DNA of 64,000 nucleotides from Kribbella solani (GCF_014205295.1 NZ_JACHNF010000001.1:2046001-2110000), one strand, 5' to 3'. Numbered from the stretch's first letter, positions 37,124 through 46,820 are shown. Translations and numbers: made by a program. Notes: generated by a model from the sequence alone, not told the origin.

Positions 37124-39018
37124 GCCGTCTGATCCTGCCGGACACCGACCGTGAGCTCTCCCGCCAGACCGGTTGGGCGCGGGCGCACTGGGAGGCACTC
37201 GCGGACCACCTGCTCGACTCGCTGGTGCCGTACTTCTCCCCCGGCGCGTCGCTGGTCGAGCTACCCGGCCGGGCGAGTCGGTCCGGTACGGCGTCGGACG
37301 CGCTCGAAGGTTTCGCGCGGTCGTTCATGCTGGCCGCGTTCCGGATCGCCGGCGTACAGGGCAAGGGCTGTGAACAGCTGATCGAGCGGTACGCGCGCGG
37401 CGTGGCGAACGGTGCGAATCCGGATCACCCGGAGGCGTGGCTGCGCCTCACCCCGAAGTCGCAGCAGATGGTCGAGGCGGCCGCGATCGCGGTGTCCCTG
37501 CACGAGACCCGCGAATGGATCTGGGACCGGCTCGACACCCGCGCCCAGGAGCACGTCGCGGAGTGGCTCGGTGGCTTCAACGGATCGACGACGCACGACA
37601 ACAACTGGCGGTTGTTCCAGGTGGTCAGCGAGCAGTTCCTCGCGTCGGTCGGGGCGCCGTACTCCCAGGACGACATCGACGGCGGGCTGGACCGGATCGA
37701 GGACTGGTACGTCGGTGACGGCTGGTACTCGGACGGCGACGGACAGAACTTCGACAACTACATCGGCTGGGCGATGCACCTCTATCCCGGGCTGTGGGCG
37801 CGGATGGCAGCCGCGACGCCCGGCGCGCAGTACGAGGACCGGCTGAAGCTCTACAGGGAGCGGATCAACCTCTTCCTCGCGGACGCGGTGCACCTGGCCG
37901 GGAACGACGGCGCGCCGATCTACCAGGGCCGCTCGCTGACGTACCGGATGGCTGCCGCGGCGCCGTACTGGATGGGTGCGCTGCTCGACTCCAGCCCGTT
38001 GACTCCCGGCGAAACGCGCCGCCTGTGTTCGGGGATCGCGCGGCATTTCGTACAGCGCGGGGTGCCGGACGAGCGGGGCGTACTGACGCTCGGCTGGTAC
38101 GACACGTTCTTGCCGACGACGCAGCAGTACTCCGGACCGGGATCGCCGTACTGGGCCTCGAAGGGTTTCGTCGGGCTGATCCTGCCGCCGGAGCATCCCG
38201 TGTGGTCGGACCCCGAAGACGCGATCCCGCTGGACAACGCGGATCAGGTCCGGGCGATGCCGAAACCCGGCTGGATCGTGCACGCGAGCCGGCACGACCA
38301 GGTCGTTCAGTTGGTGAACCACGGCGCCGACCATGCGCCTGTCGCGGAACCGTCCGGCGTGGAGCCTGACGGCGATCCGCATTACAACCGCCTGGCGTAC
38401 GCGAACCACGCGGGACCGGACCTGTCCGACCACGAGCCGCCGGTGGACAACCTGATCTCGCTTGTCTCCCCCGACGGTCCGGTCAGTGGGCGCGGGCGCA
38501 TCCGGCGACTCGGGGTCGATGAGCGGACGGCGTCCTCGTGGCACCGCGCCTGGCTCGGAACCGACGGTCCTTGGGCGATCGAGATCACCTCCGTGGTGCA
38601 CAACGGGTGGGAGATCCGGTGCGCGCTGGTCGAAGGGCCGGACGGCGCGCTCGTACGCAGCGGCGGGTTCGCGGTCGCCGGCGAGTCCTTGCCGGGGGCA
38701 ACCACCAGCGCGACGGCCGCGACCGTACGTAATGCGGACGGGTTGGTGTCGGCGGTCGTCGGCCTGCACGGGTACCACACGGCCGGCGTGCATCGCGGGC
38801 TGGGCGTCAATCCGTTCGGGGTCCATTCCGGTACGCCGTACCTGACCGCTCCGCATCGCGGTGCGCCGTTGGTGCTGGTGAATGCCGTGCTGCTGACCCG
38901 GGACGCGATCCGCCCGGAAGCACTTGCCGAGGGCATCGATGTGGCCGTCGAAGGCAGCACGGTACGGCTCGACGGGGGCCGTACGGTGGTCGAACTCGGG
39001 CGGTCCCGACACGGTTAG
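37120..39018 (+). CDS. DUF2264 domain protein, likely carbohydrate-active
   Basis: A cytosolic 632-residue protein matching DUF2264, with an N-terminal alpha/alpha toroid-like part (FNGSTTHDNNWRLFQVVSEQ, DDIDGGLDRIEDWYVGDGWYSDG, about 150-205) and a C-terminal beta-rich part (about 400-632). No signal peptide is seen. Related toroid folds act on oligosaccharides. Coupling with a hydroxyacid dehydrogenase and a LacI-like operator fits catabolism of an unusual plant-derived sugar, but the substrate is unknown. Confidence 0.8.
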   Translation: MSRLILPDTDRELSRQTGWARAHWEALADHLLDSLVPYFSPGASLVELPGRASRSGTASDALEGFARSFMLAAFRIAGVQGKGCEQLIERYARGVANGANPDHPEAWLRLTPKSQQMVEAAAIAVSLHETREWIWDRLDTRAQEHVAEWLGGFNGSTTHDNNWRLFQVVSEQFLASVGAPYSQDDIDGGLDRIEDWYVGDGWYSDGDGQNFDNYIGWAMHLYPGLWARMAAATPGAQYEDRLKLYRERINLFLADAVHLAGNDGAPIYQGRSLTYRMAAAAPYWMGALLDSSPLTPGETRRLCSGIARHFVQRGVPDERGVLTLGWYDTFLPTTQQYSGPGSPYWASKGFVGLILPPEHPVWSDPEDAIPLDNADQVRAMPKPGWIVHASRHDQVVQLVNHGADHAPVAEPSGVEPDGDPHYNRLAYANHAGPDLSDHEPPVDNLISLVSPDGPVSGRGRIRRLGVDERTASSWHRAWLGTDGPWAIEITSVVHNGWEIRCALVEGPDGALVRSGGFAVAGESLPGATTSATAATVRNADGLVSAVVGLHGYHTAGVHRGLGVNPFGVHSGTPYLTAPHRGAPLVLVNAVLLTRDAIRPEALAEGIDVAVEGSTVRLDGGRTVVELGRSRHG

Positions 39019-39033
39019 GTCAGGCTCGCCAAG
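39015..39033 (+). promoter_or_regulatory. Candidate IdeR iron box upstream of ferritin
   Basis: TTAGGTCAGGCTCGCCAAG agrees with the 19-bp IdeR/DtxR consensus at about 14 positions, best in its left half. It lies just before the likely -35 (TGTACA, 39036-39041), the place where IdeR activates mycobacterial bfrB. It overlaps the stop codon of the previous gene. Confidence 0.5.
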
Positions 39034-39057
39034 CGTGTACATTCCGCCGGTGGCGTC

Positions 39058-39063
39058 TAGATT
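39058..39063 (+). promoter_or_regulatory. -10 element of ferritin, leaderless start
   Basis: TAGATT lies 6 bases before the ferritin ATG, with TGTACA 16 bases further up as -35. No Shine-Dalgarno is present. Confidence 0.5.
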
Positions 39064-39069
39064 GACGGA

Positions 39070-39597
39070 ATGAGCACGTACGAGAAACTTCTGCAGGAGC
39101 AGATCCGGAACGAATTCACGGCGTCACAGCAATACGTGGCCGTCGCTGTCTGGTACGACGAACAGGATCTGCCGCGGCTCGCCGCGCACTTCTACAAGCA
39201 GTCGCTGGAAGAGCGCAACCACGCGATGATGATGGTCCAGTACCTGCTGGACAAGGACGTCCGGCCCCAGATCCCGTCGGTGGATGCGGTCGAGTCCGAC
39301 TTCAAGTCCGCGCTGGAGCCGCTCGAGCTCGCGCTGGCCCAGGAGATCACGGTCACCAAGCAGATCGAGACCCTGGCCCGCGCCGCCCGGGACGAGAGCG
39401 ATTACATCGGCGAGCAGTTCATGCAGTGGTTCCTGAAGGAACAGGTCGAAGAGGTCGCCGCGATGAAGACCCTGGTCAACGTCGCCAAGCGCGCCGGCGA
39501 CAACCTGTTCAACCTTGAGGACTTCCTGGCCCGCGAGGTCGTCGGCGACGCCGGCAACGACCCGACCGCGCCTGCCGCGGCCGGCGGCAGCGTCTAG
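39070..39597 (+). CDS. Ferritin (BfrB-like iron storage protein)
   Basis: Stores iron as ferric mineral in a 24-subunit shell. The 175-residue four-helix protein has ferroxidase-site residues in NEFTASQQYVAVAVWYDEQ (Glu about 15), HFYKQSLEERNHAMMM (Glu and His, about 47-53), and the third helix LALAQEITVTKQIE with QFMQWFLKEQVEE. The C-terminal tail is Ala/Pro/Gly rich. The IdeR-like box upstream suggests induction when iron is plentiful. The stop abuts the convergent DUF2207 gene. Confidence 0.93.
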   Translation: MSTYEKLLQEQIRNEFTASQQYVAVAVWYDEQDLPRLAAHFYKQSLEERNHAMMMVQYLLDKDVRPQIPSVDAVESDFKSALEPLELALAQEITVTKQIETLARAARDESDYIGEQFMQWFLKEQVEEVAAMKTLVNVAKRAGDNLFNLEDFLAREVVGDAGNDPTAPAAAGGSV

Positions 39598-41499
39598 TCA
39601 CCAACTGCCGCCGCCACCGCCACCTCCGCCACCGCCCGATGAGGAGGAGGACGAGGACGAGCTGGAGAAACCGGAGGAGGACCCTCCTCCGGTGGACTGG
39701 CTCGGCGGCTGCGCGAAGCTGGTCGAAACCGTCGACGTGATGCTGCTCGCGGACCACGACGAGTCGTAGTAAGAGGTCGTGCCCGCGTACCAGGCCGGCG
39801 ACGCGGTCAGCCGGCCGGACTGGACCAGCTGGTGGCAAACCTGCTGCCAATGGTCGGCCAGGCCGAGGACGAGCGCCCACGGCAGGTACTTGCTGAAGAT
39901 GTCCTCGCCGTCCTCGAACCGGAGCTGATCCGCCTCCGCCGTGCTCAGGTACTGACGGAAGCCGAGCACCTGGTCGGTCAGCGCCCGCCCCAGCGCCGTA
40001 CGCCGACCCGCCCGCCGCGCGAGCACCACGTCGAGGAGACCGTTCAGTAGCGCGATCGCCGGTACGCCGAGCACCAGCGCCGGCCCGAGCCAGGTTGGCG
40101 CACCGAACTTGATCATCCAGGCGATCAGCGAGATCAGCCCGACCAGCAGCGCGAGGAACACTCCGCAGCCCAGCGGGACCCAGCCGTACCCAGCGGACTC
40201 CACAACCTTCACGCGGCGTGGCATCCGGACGTACCAGTTCTGCCGCTCGACCTGCTCGCGGAGCCTGTCGACCATACTCTCCGCCGCCTTCGCGGGTCGG
40301 GTGTCGCCGACCGCGGGCGCGACCAGGCGGGCCTCCGAGCCGGGCTGCTGTTTCGGGAACAGGCCCTTGAGCAGCGCGGACTCGTGCGGGGCGGTCGCGC
40401 GGCTGGGATCGACCAGGACGGCCGTCTGCAGGTCGTCGGTGCCGTCGATCCGGATCGCACCTCGGACCGCCAGGTCGACCAGCGTCGCCGCGACCTCGGT
40501 GGTGTCCGCCTTGCCGTCCACCAGCAGGCCGCCCTCGGCAGCGGTGATGGCCGGCGGCGCGAAGGCCACGGGGAGCAACTTGTCGGCCAGCCGGTTCCGG
40601 ACCGTACGCGGCGCGAGGCCTTCAGGCGGTACGGTTCCCGGCGGCAGGTCGGCGTACCGCAGATCGCCGTGGCGACGGGCGAGCAGTTTCCCGGCCGCGA
40701 CCAGGATGAGCGTGACCAGCGCGGACAGCAGCACCACCGGCAGGGTCAGGCCGTAGCGGGCCAGGAAGCCCGGCGGGTCCACCACGATCGGCTGATCGTT
40801 GCTGACGGCACCGGCTGCGAGACCGGCGACGATCGTCAGCCCTTGGCCGCGGGGAACGGCGGCCTCCTGCTTGTACATACCCTTGCCCGCGCTGACGGTC
40901 GCCGTGTCGCACGGCTTCGTCGAACCGGGCGGTCCGGCGTAGCAGGCCACCTTCCGTACGCCCTGCGGAGCGGTGACCGTGATCGACGCTTGGTAGATCG
41001 CCGCGTCCCAGTTCAGTCCGGTCGCGTCCCAGTACAACTCGCTGTGGTCGGCGAAGTGCCGGAGCGCGCCGCGGACTTCATAGCTGATCTTGTACGTCGC
41101 GTCGCGGCCGGCCACGGTGTCATCCGACGAACCGATCTTGATCCGCAGCACCTGGTCGCGCCGCTTGTTCTTGTAGTCCGTGGAGGTGCTGAACTTGCTC
41201 GGCGCGCCGGACGGCGACGACACCTGGATGTTCGACACCTCGTACTTCTGGTCCTTGGCCTTGTCGTCGACGTACGGCTCCCGGATCACCAGATCGCGAT
41301 AGATCCCGTGCCGATCCGGGTCGCCGAAGTGGTACTCGATCGTCTCGGTGACCTGCAGTACGCCGTCGGGAGTGACCGTGTAGTCGATCGTCATTGCGTT
41401 GACCCAGTCACCGGGCGCGGCCGACGCGGGTACGGCGAAACCGGCCAGCGTCAACGCGACCACGAGCATGCTGACAACTACCCCGAGAGTACGACGCAT
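39598..41499 (-). CDS. DUF2207 membrane protein with Ser/Gly tail (copy 1)
   Basis: Exported 633-residue protein. A signal peptide (VVVSMLVVALTLAGFAVPASA) precedes an extracellular beta-rich DUF2207 domain (about 30-235, with YHFGDPDRHGIYRDLVIREP and HFADHSELYWDATG), a membrane helix (about 250-270), a cytoplasmic winged-helix-like part, paired helices near 465-515, and a tail of serines then ten glycines ending SW. Role unknown. The start has TAGTGT 7 bases upstream, so it may be leaderless. It is a tandem copy of the next gene. Confidence 0.85.
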   Translation of the reverse strand: MRRTLGVVVSMLVVALTLAGFAVPASAAPGDWVNAMTIDYTVTPDGVLQVTETIEYHFGDPDRHGIYRDLVIREPYVDDKAKDQKYEVSNIQVSSPSGAPSKFSTSTDYKNKRRDQVLRIKIGSSDDTVAGRDATYKISYEVRGALRHFADHSELYWDATGLNWDAAIYQASITVTAPQGVRKVACYAGPPGSTKPCDTATVSAGKGMYKQEAAVPRGQGLTIVAGLAAGAVSNDQPIVVDPPGFLARYGLTLPVVLLSALVTLILVAAGKLLARRHGDLRYADLPPGTVPPEGLAPRTVRNRLADKLLPVAFAPPAITAAEGGLLVDGKADTTEVAATLVDLAVRGAIRIDGTDDLQTAVLVDPSRATAPHESALLKGLFPKQQPGSEARLVAPAVGDTRPAKAAESMVDRLREQVERQNWYVRMPRRVKVVESAGYGWVPLGCGVFLALLVGLISLIAWMIKFGAPTWLGPALVLGVPAIALLNGLLDVVLARRAGRRTALGRALTDQVLGFRQYLSTAEADQLRFEDGEDIFSKYLPWALVLGLADHWQQVCHQLVQSGRLTASPAWYAGTTSYYDSSWSASSITSTVSTSFAQPPSQSTGGGSSSGFSSSSSSSSSSGGGGGGGGGGSW

Positions 41500-41526
41500 G
41501 CTCGCGACACTACCGAGAGTGGGGGC

Positions 41527-43425
41527 CTACCAGCTGCCGCCGCCTCCACCGCCGCCACCGCCGCCGGACGAGCCGCCGCCACCGAAGCCGGAGGAGCTTC
41601 CGCCGCCACCGCCCGAGCTGGACGGGGTGGGCGGCGGGTCGAAGCTGTGCGCGACGGTCGAGCTGACGGCGCCGGCGGTCCAGCCGGAGGTGTAGTAGGA
41701 CGGGCCGTAGTACCAGACCGGGTCGGGGGTCAGTTGGCCTGCCGCGACCAGCTGCTGGCAGACCTTCTGCCAGCGGTCGGCGAGGCCGAAAGCGATGGCC
41801 CAGGGCAAGTACTTCGAGAAGATGTCCTCGCCCTCCTCGAACCGCAGCTGCTGGGCCTCAGCGGTGGCCAGGTACTTACGGAAGCCAGCCACCTGGTCCG
41901 TCACCGCGCGCCCGGCCGGGTTGCGCTGACCGCGGCGGCGGATGGTGATCCAGATGCCGATGGCAACGACCACGGCGATCAGTGGCACCGCGAGCACGAT
42001 CTTCCGGACCGGCAGGCCCGCGCCCGCCCCGGCGGCGACCGTACTCATCAGACCGGCCCCGACCACCCAGATCGCGACCATCCCCAGGCAGGCGCCACGG
42101 AAGCCGTTCTTGAACAGCGAGCCACCGGCGGCGCGCGGCATCCGCAGGTACCAGTTGCGCTGCCGCACCTGGTCCCGCAGCGCGGCGATCATCGCGTCGT
42201 GCGCCTTCCGCATGGTGTGGTCGCCGACCGCGCCGCGCTCCAGCGTCACCTCGGAGCCGGGCTGCAGGTTGGGGAACAGGCCGGACATCAGCGCCTGCTC
42301 GTGCGGCGCGGTCGCGACCGCCGCGTTCAGCAGGACCGCCTTCTGCGCGTCGCCGGAGTTGTCGATCCGTACGCCGCCGCGGACCGCCAGGTCGATCAGG
42401 GTCGCGGCGGTTTCGGTGGTGTTCGCCTTCGCGTCGATCAGCAGACCGCCCTCGGCGACCGGGATCTTCGGCGGCGCGAACGCGACCGGGAGCTGGTCCT
42501 CACTCAGGTCGTTCTTCACCGCGGGCGCCGCCGCGCCGGCCGGCGGGAACGTACCCGGGGGAAGCCCCGCGAAGCGCTGGTCCTTGTTGCCGAGTTTCGC
42601 GTACAGCGTGGCGAGGACGAGCGCGACCAGGCTGACCAGGCCGGAGCCGATCAGCGACGGCCAGGACAGGCCGTTGCGCTGCATCCAGTTCGGCGGGTCG
42701 ACCACGATCGGCGTGTCGTTCTGTACGGCGCCGGCGGTGATGCCCGCGACGATCGTCAGCTGCTGTCCCCGGGCCAGGCCGGTCGCGCCGAAGACGCCCT
42801 TCTCCCCCAGTACCGACTTCCGCGGGCAGGTGTCCTTCGATCCGGCCACGCCCGCGAAGCAGTCGACCCGCGTGACGCCCTGCGGGACCTGCACGTTGAC
42901 GGTGACGTTGTTGATCGGCGCCTCCCAGGCGCTTCCGGTCGCGTCCCAGTACAGCTCGCTGTGGTCGGCGAAGTGCCGCAGCGCGCCTCGTACGTCGTAC
43001 GAGATCACGTAGGTCGCCTGGGTACCGCGGACCGTCTCGTCGGCGGAACCGATCTTGATCTGGAGGTTCTCGTTGCGGCCGTTCTTCGACGTGAAGGACG
43101 TCTCGGTGAACTTGGCCGGCGCTCCGGTCGGTGACGACACCTTCAGGTTCGTGACCTGGTACTCCTGGTCCTTCTTGTCGTCGTCCTTGTACGGCTCGCG
43201 GACCACCAGGTCCCGGTAGATGCCGTGCCGGCCGCTGGTCGCGAACCGGTAGTCGATCGTCTCGCTGACGTGCAGCACGCCGGCACCTGACACGGTGTAG
43301 TCGATCGTGTAGTTGCTGATCTCGTCACCGGTCTCGGCCGGCCCGGCTGAGGCCGGCGCCGCGAAACCCGCTACGGCCAGCACGGCGACAAGCGTGCTGA
43401 TGACTACCCCGAGTGCCCTGCGCAT
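41527..43425 (-). CDS. DUF2207 membrane protein with glycine tail (copy 2)
   Basis: Tandem paralogue of the previous gene, 632 residues, same layout: signal peptide (VVISTLVAVLAVAGFAAPASA), DUF2207 ectodomain with RHGIYRDLVVREPYKDD and HFADHSELYWDATG, membrane helix near 245-265, cytoplasmic EGGLLIDAKANTTETAATLIDLAVRGG-type domain split here by me for brevity, helices, and a Gly-rich tail also ending GSW. The ATG at 43425 has TAGGGT 7 bases before it. The 27-bp gap suggests both are one unit. Confidence 0.85.
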   Translation of the reverse strand: MRRALGVVISTLVAVLAVAGFAAPASAGPAETGDEISNYTIDYTVSGAGVLHVSETIDYRFATSGRHGIYRDLVVREPYKDDDKKDQEYQVTNLKVSSPTGAPAKFTETSFTSKNGRNENLQIKIGSADETVRGTQATYVISYDVRGALRHFADHSELYWDATGSAWEAPINNVTVNVQVPQGVTRVDCFAGVAGSKDTCPRKSVLGEKGVFGATGLARGQQLTIVAGITAGAVQNDTPIVVDPPNWMQRNGLSWPSLIGSGLVSLVALVLATLYAKLGNKDQRFAGLPPGTFPPAGAAAPAVKNDLSEDQLPVAFAPPKIPVAEGGLLIDAKANTTETAATLIDLAVRGGVRIDNSGDAQKAVLLNAAVATAPHEQALMSGLFPNLQPGSEVTLERGAVGDHTMRKAHDAMIAALRDQVRQRNWYLRMPRAAGGSLFKNGFRGACLGMVAIWVVGAGLMSTVAAGAGAGLPVRKIVLAVPLIAVVVAIGIWITIRRRGQRNPAGRAVTDQVAGFRKYLATAEAQQLRFEEGEDIFSKYLPWAIAFGLADRWQKVCQQLVAAGQLTPDPVWYYGPSYYTSGWTAGAVSSTVAHSFDPPPTPSSSGGGGGSSSGFGGGGSSGGGGGGGGGGSW

Positions 43426-43520
43426 GGCCGCGACCCTACCCACCGTGAGGGTCCGCGGCGTGGCGGGCCTTGTGCGAAGTGGCCGCAAGGGGAATCGTGG
43501 GTGGACCAGGAGGAAACGTC

Positions 43521-45572
43521 ATGGCAGACAAGACGAACACTTCCCAAGGCACCGGAGCCGCGCCCGCTGTGGACAGCCCGGCCGCCATCCGCAACGTGGT
43601 GCTGGTCGGCCCGTCGGGCGCCGGCAAGACCACTCTGGTCGAGGCCCTGCTGGTGGCCTCCGGGGTCCTGAACAGACCCGGCACCGTCCTGGACGGAACC
43701 ACGGTGTGCGACTTCGACGACGCGGAGATCCGGCAGCAGCGCTCGGTCGGCCTGTCGCTGGCCTCGCTGCCGTCCGACGGCGTGAAGGTGAACCTGATCG
43801 ACACGCCCGGGTACGCGGACTTCGTCGGCGAGCTCCGGGCCGGGCTCCGCGCCGCCGACTGCGCGCTCTTCGTGGTCGCGGCGAACGAAGGCGTCGACGA
43901 GCCGATCCGGGCACTCTGGCAGGAGTGCGACGAGGTCGGGATGCCACGCGCGGTGGTGATCACCAAACTGGACCACGCCCGGGCGAACTACGAGAACGCG
44001 CTGGCCACCGCGCGAGCCGCGTTCGGCGACAAGGTGCTCCCGCTGTACCGGCCGGACGGCGACGGGCTGATCAGCCTGCTGAGCCAGTCTGACGAGGCGC
44101 TGATCGAGGGCATCATCGAGGAGTCCGAGGACGAGTCGCTGATGGACCGGTACCTCGGCGGCGAGGAGATCGACCGGAAAGTGCTGATCGACGACCTGGA
44201 ACGGGCGGTCGCGCGCGGCTCGTTCTTCCCGGTCATCCCGGTCTGCAGCGGCTCCGGCGTCGGTACGGCCGAGTTGCTCGAAGTGATCACCAGCGCCTTC
44301 CCGTCACCACCCGAACACCCCATCCCGGACGTGTTCAACCCGCACGGCGTCCCCCGCAAGGGGATCACCTGCGACACCGGCGGCCCGCTGCTCGCCGAGG
44401 TGGTGAAGACCACCTCGGACCCGTACGTCGGCAGGGTCAGCCTGGTCCGGGTGTTCTCCGGCACCATCAGGCCCGACACGACGGTTCACGTGTCGGGCCA
44501 TTTCACGTCCTTCTTCGGCGAACACAACTCCCATCAGGACCATGACGAGGACGAACGGATCGGGACGCTGTCGTTCCCCCTGGGCAAGACGCAGCGGCCG
44601 GCCGGTCAGGTGGTCGCCGGTGACCTGTGCGCGATCGGCCGGCTGACCCGGGCCGAGACCGGTGACACGCTGTCCGACAAGGCCGAGCCGTTGCTGCTGA
44701 AGCCGTGGAGCATGCCCGAACCCTTGCTGCCGATCGCGGTCCAGGCGCACGCGAAGACCGACGAGGACAAGCTCGGGATCGGCCTGCAGCGGCTGGCCGC
44801 CGAGGACCCGACGCTGCGGATCGAGCAGAACCCGGAGACGCACCAGATCGTGCTCTGGTGCATGGGCGAGGCACATTCGGACGTCGTCCTGGACGCGCTC
44901 GCGAACCGGTACGGCGTGACGGTCGACACGGTCGAGTTGCGGGTGCCGCTGCGGGAGACGTTCGGCGGCGCGGCGAAGGGTCACGGACGGCATGTGAAGC
45001 AGTCCGGCGGCCACGGTCAGTACGCGGTCTGTGACATCGCGGTCGAGCCGTTGCCGGAGGGTGGCGGGTTCGAGTTCGTCGACAAGGTGGTCGGTGGCGC
45101 GGTGCCGCGGCAGTTCATCCCGAGCGTGGAGAAGGGCGTCCGGGCGCAGATGGAGAAAGGCGTCGGCGCCGGGTACCCGATGGTCGACATCCGGGTGACG
45201 CTCCTGGACGGGAAGGCGCACAGCGTCGACTCGTCGGACATGGCGTTCCAGATGGCCGGTGGGCTGGCGTTGCGCGAGGCCGCGGCGGCGTCGCGGGTGG
45301 CGATGCTGGAGCCGGTGGACCTGGTGTCGGTGCTGGTGCCCGACGAACTGGTCGGCGCGGTGATGAGCGATTTGTCCGGGCGGCGCGGGCGGTTGCTGGG
45401 TACGGACAAGATCGGCGACAACCGTACGCTCGTGAAGGCCGAGGTGCCCCAGGTGGAGATCACCCGGTACACCATCGACCTGCGTTCGCTGTCGCACGGC
45501 GCGGCGTCGTTCACCCGTCACTTCAGCCGGTACGAAGCGATGCCGGAGTCGGTGGTGGCGAAGCTGAAATGA
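43521..45572 (+). CDS. fusA2: Elongation factor G-like protein, EF-G2 family
   Basis: A 683-residue translational GTPase paralogue. G1 is GPSGAGKTT (about residues 30-38), G3 is DTPGY (about 94-98) where canonical EF-G has DTPGH, and G4 is TKLD in place of NKMD. Domains III-V follow, with HVKQSGGHGQYA and the C-terminal EITRYTIDLRSLSHGAASF. Loss of the catalytic histidine matches the poor GTPase reported for actinobacterial EF-G2. AGGAGG lies 7 bases before the ATG. It abuts the convergent AAA+ gene. Confidence 0.92.
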   Translation: MADKTNTSQGTGAAPAVDSPAAIRNVVLVGPSGAGKTTLVEALLVASGVLNRPGTVLDGTTVCDFDDAEIRQQRSVGLSLASLPSDGVKVNLIDTPGYADFVGELRAGLRAADCALFVVAANEGVDEPIRALWQECDEVGMPRAVVITKLDHARANYENALATARAAFGDKVLPLYRPDGDGLISLLSQSDEALIEGIIEESEDESLMDRYLGGEEIDRKVLIDDLERAVARGSFFPVIPVCSGSGVGTAELLEVITSAFPSPPEHPIPDVFNPHGVPRKGITCDTGGPLLAEVVKTTSDPYVGRVSLVRVFSGTIRPDTTVHVSGHFTSFFGEHNSHQDHDEDERIGTLSFPLGKTQRPAGQVVAGDLCAIGRLTRAETGDTLSDKAEPLLLKPWSMPEPLLPIAVQAHAKTDEDKLGIGLQRLAAEDPTLRIEQNPETHQIVLWCMGEAHSDVVLDALANRYGVTVDTVELRVPLRETFGGAAKGHGRHVKQSGGHGQYAVCDIAVEPLPEGGGFEFVDKVVGGAVPRQFIPSVEKGVRAQMEKGVGAGYPMVDIRVTLLDGKAHSVDSSDMAFQMAGGLALREAAAASRVAMLEPVDLVSVLVPDELVGAVMSDLSGRRGRLLGTDKIGDNRTLVKAEVPQVEITRYTIDLRSLSHGAASFTRHFSRYEAMPESVVAKLK

Positions 45573-46820
45573 TCAGGTCAGCCGGCGGCGTACGTCACGG
45601 GACTTGAGGTACGCCGCCACGTCGTCGTAGCGCTCGCTCTGGTTGGCGAACTCGATGTACGAGCGGACGCGGTGCAGCCAGTCGAGCGTGGACGGCTTCA
45701 CCGCGGTCAGCGCGCCGGCGAGGTGCCGCATCGCGAGCGGCGGCTCGCCACCGGTGGACAGCGCCTCGTCGATCACCTTGTCCACGCCGCGCTCGATCAG
45801 CGCGCGCAGGTCCGCGCCGCTGAACATCGGCGTCTGGCCGGCCAGCGCCTTCAGATCGAGGTCGTCCGCCGGTACGTCCTTGGTCAGCACGCTCAGGATG
45901 TCGGCGCGGGCCGGTTCGTCCGGCGGCGGTACGAAGATGACCCGGTCGAAACGGCCCGGCCGGAGCATCGCCTCGTCCACGTCCCACGGCGCGTTCGAGG
46001 CCGCGAGCACCAGCAGGCCCTCGTTGTCGGAGCCGATCGCGTCCAGCTCCTGGAGCAGTACGTCGACCAGCCGCCGCGACTCGGAGCCGCCGTGCTTGTG
46101 CCGCGCGAACGCGAGCGCGTCCAGCTCGTCGAGGAAGAGTACGCACGGACCGTTCGCCCGGGCGCGCTCGAACGCGGCGTGCAGGTTCCGCTCGGAGACG
46201 CCGAGGTACGGGTCCATCACGTCCTCGATCCGGACGTTGACGAACGGCAGACCGCACTCCCCCGCGGTCGCGCGGGCGAGCAGCGTCTTACCGCAGCCGG
46301 GCGGGCCGTAGAGCATCACGCCGCCGCCGGACTTCCGGCCGTACTTCTCGTAAAGCTCCGGCCGGCTCAGCGGGAGGATCACCATGCGGTGGATGATCCG
46401 CTTGATCTCCTCCATGCCGCCGACCTGGTCGAAGGTGGTGCTCTCCTTGATGGCGTCAGCGGTCAGCGGGTCGTACTCGGACTCCGGGCCGACCTTGATG
46501 CGTACGCCGCTGCGCTCCGAGATCATCCCGTCGACGAGTTGCTGCAGCCGACCGGTCCCTTCGACGATGCCGCGTTGCCGAGCCGCCTCAAGCAGGTTCC
46601 GCAGCAGCGCGAGCCGTCCGTTCGCCGCGGCCAGCTCCCCGACCGGTACGAACTGGTCGTCCGGCAGCCCGTGCTGGTCGAGCAGCACCACGTACTGATC
46701 GAGCGCCTCCTCGATCTCGGCGGCCGCGGTCAACGACTCGGCGAGTACAAGGCGCAGCAGCACGTCGTCGGGATTCGTGTCGACGGCCTTGCGGAGGGCC
46801 TCGATCCGGTCGTTACTCAC
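45573..46820 (-). CDS. AAA+ ATPase with N-terminal helical region (Cdc48/katanin-like)
   Basis: A 415-residue ATPase. The first 110 residues are TPR-like helices; a linker with FDQVGGMEEIKRIIH leads to the AAA+ module with Walker A GPPGCGKTLLA (about 177), pore loop MDPYLGVSE, Walker B VLFLDELDAL (about 230), sensor 1 LAASNAPWD, and arginine finger region LRPGRFDRVIF. A C-terminal helical extension follows. It starts immediately after the TPR membrane protein stop (TGA then GTG), so the two probably work together as an unfoldase with a membrane adaptor. Substrate unknown. Confidence 0.85.
   Translation of the reverse strand: MSNDRIEALRKAVDTNPDDVLLRLVLAESLTAAAEIEEALDQYVVLLDQHGLPDDQFVPVGELAAANGRLALLRNLLEAARQRGIVEGTGRLQQLVDGMISERSGVRIKVGPESEYDPLTADAIKESTTFDQVGGMEEIKRIIHRMVILPLSRPELYEKYGRKSGGGVMLYGPPGCGKTLLARATAGECGLPFVNVRIEDVMDPYLGVSERNLHAAFERARANGPCVLFLDELDALAFARHKHGGSESRRLVDVLLQELDAIGSDNEGLLVLAASNAPWDVDEAMLRPGRFDRVIFVPPPDEPARADILSVLTKDVPADDLDLKALAGQTPMFSGADLRALIERGVDKVIDEALSTGGEPPLAMRHLAGALTAVKPSTLDWLHRVRSYIEFANQSERYDDVAAYLKSRDVRRRLT

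Noticed and set aside
39598..41650. Poly-proline plus-strand reading of the DUF2207 tails as small Pro-rich proteins
   Set aside because: It is the complement of the glycine tails and has no independent start signals.
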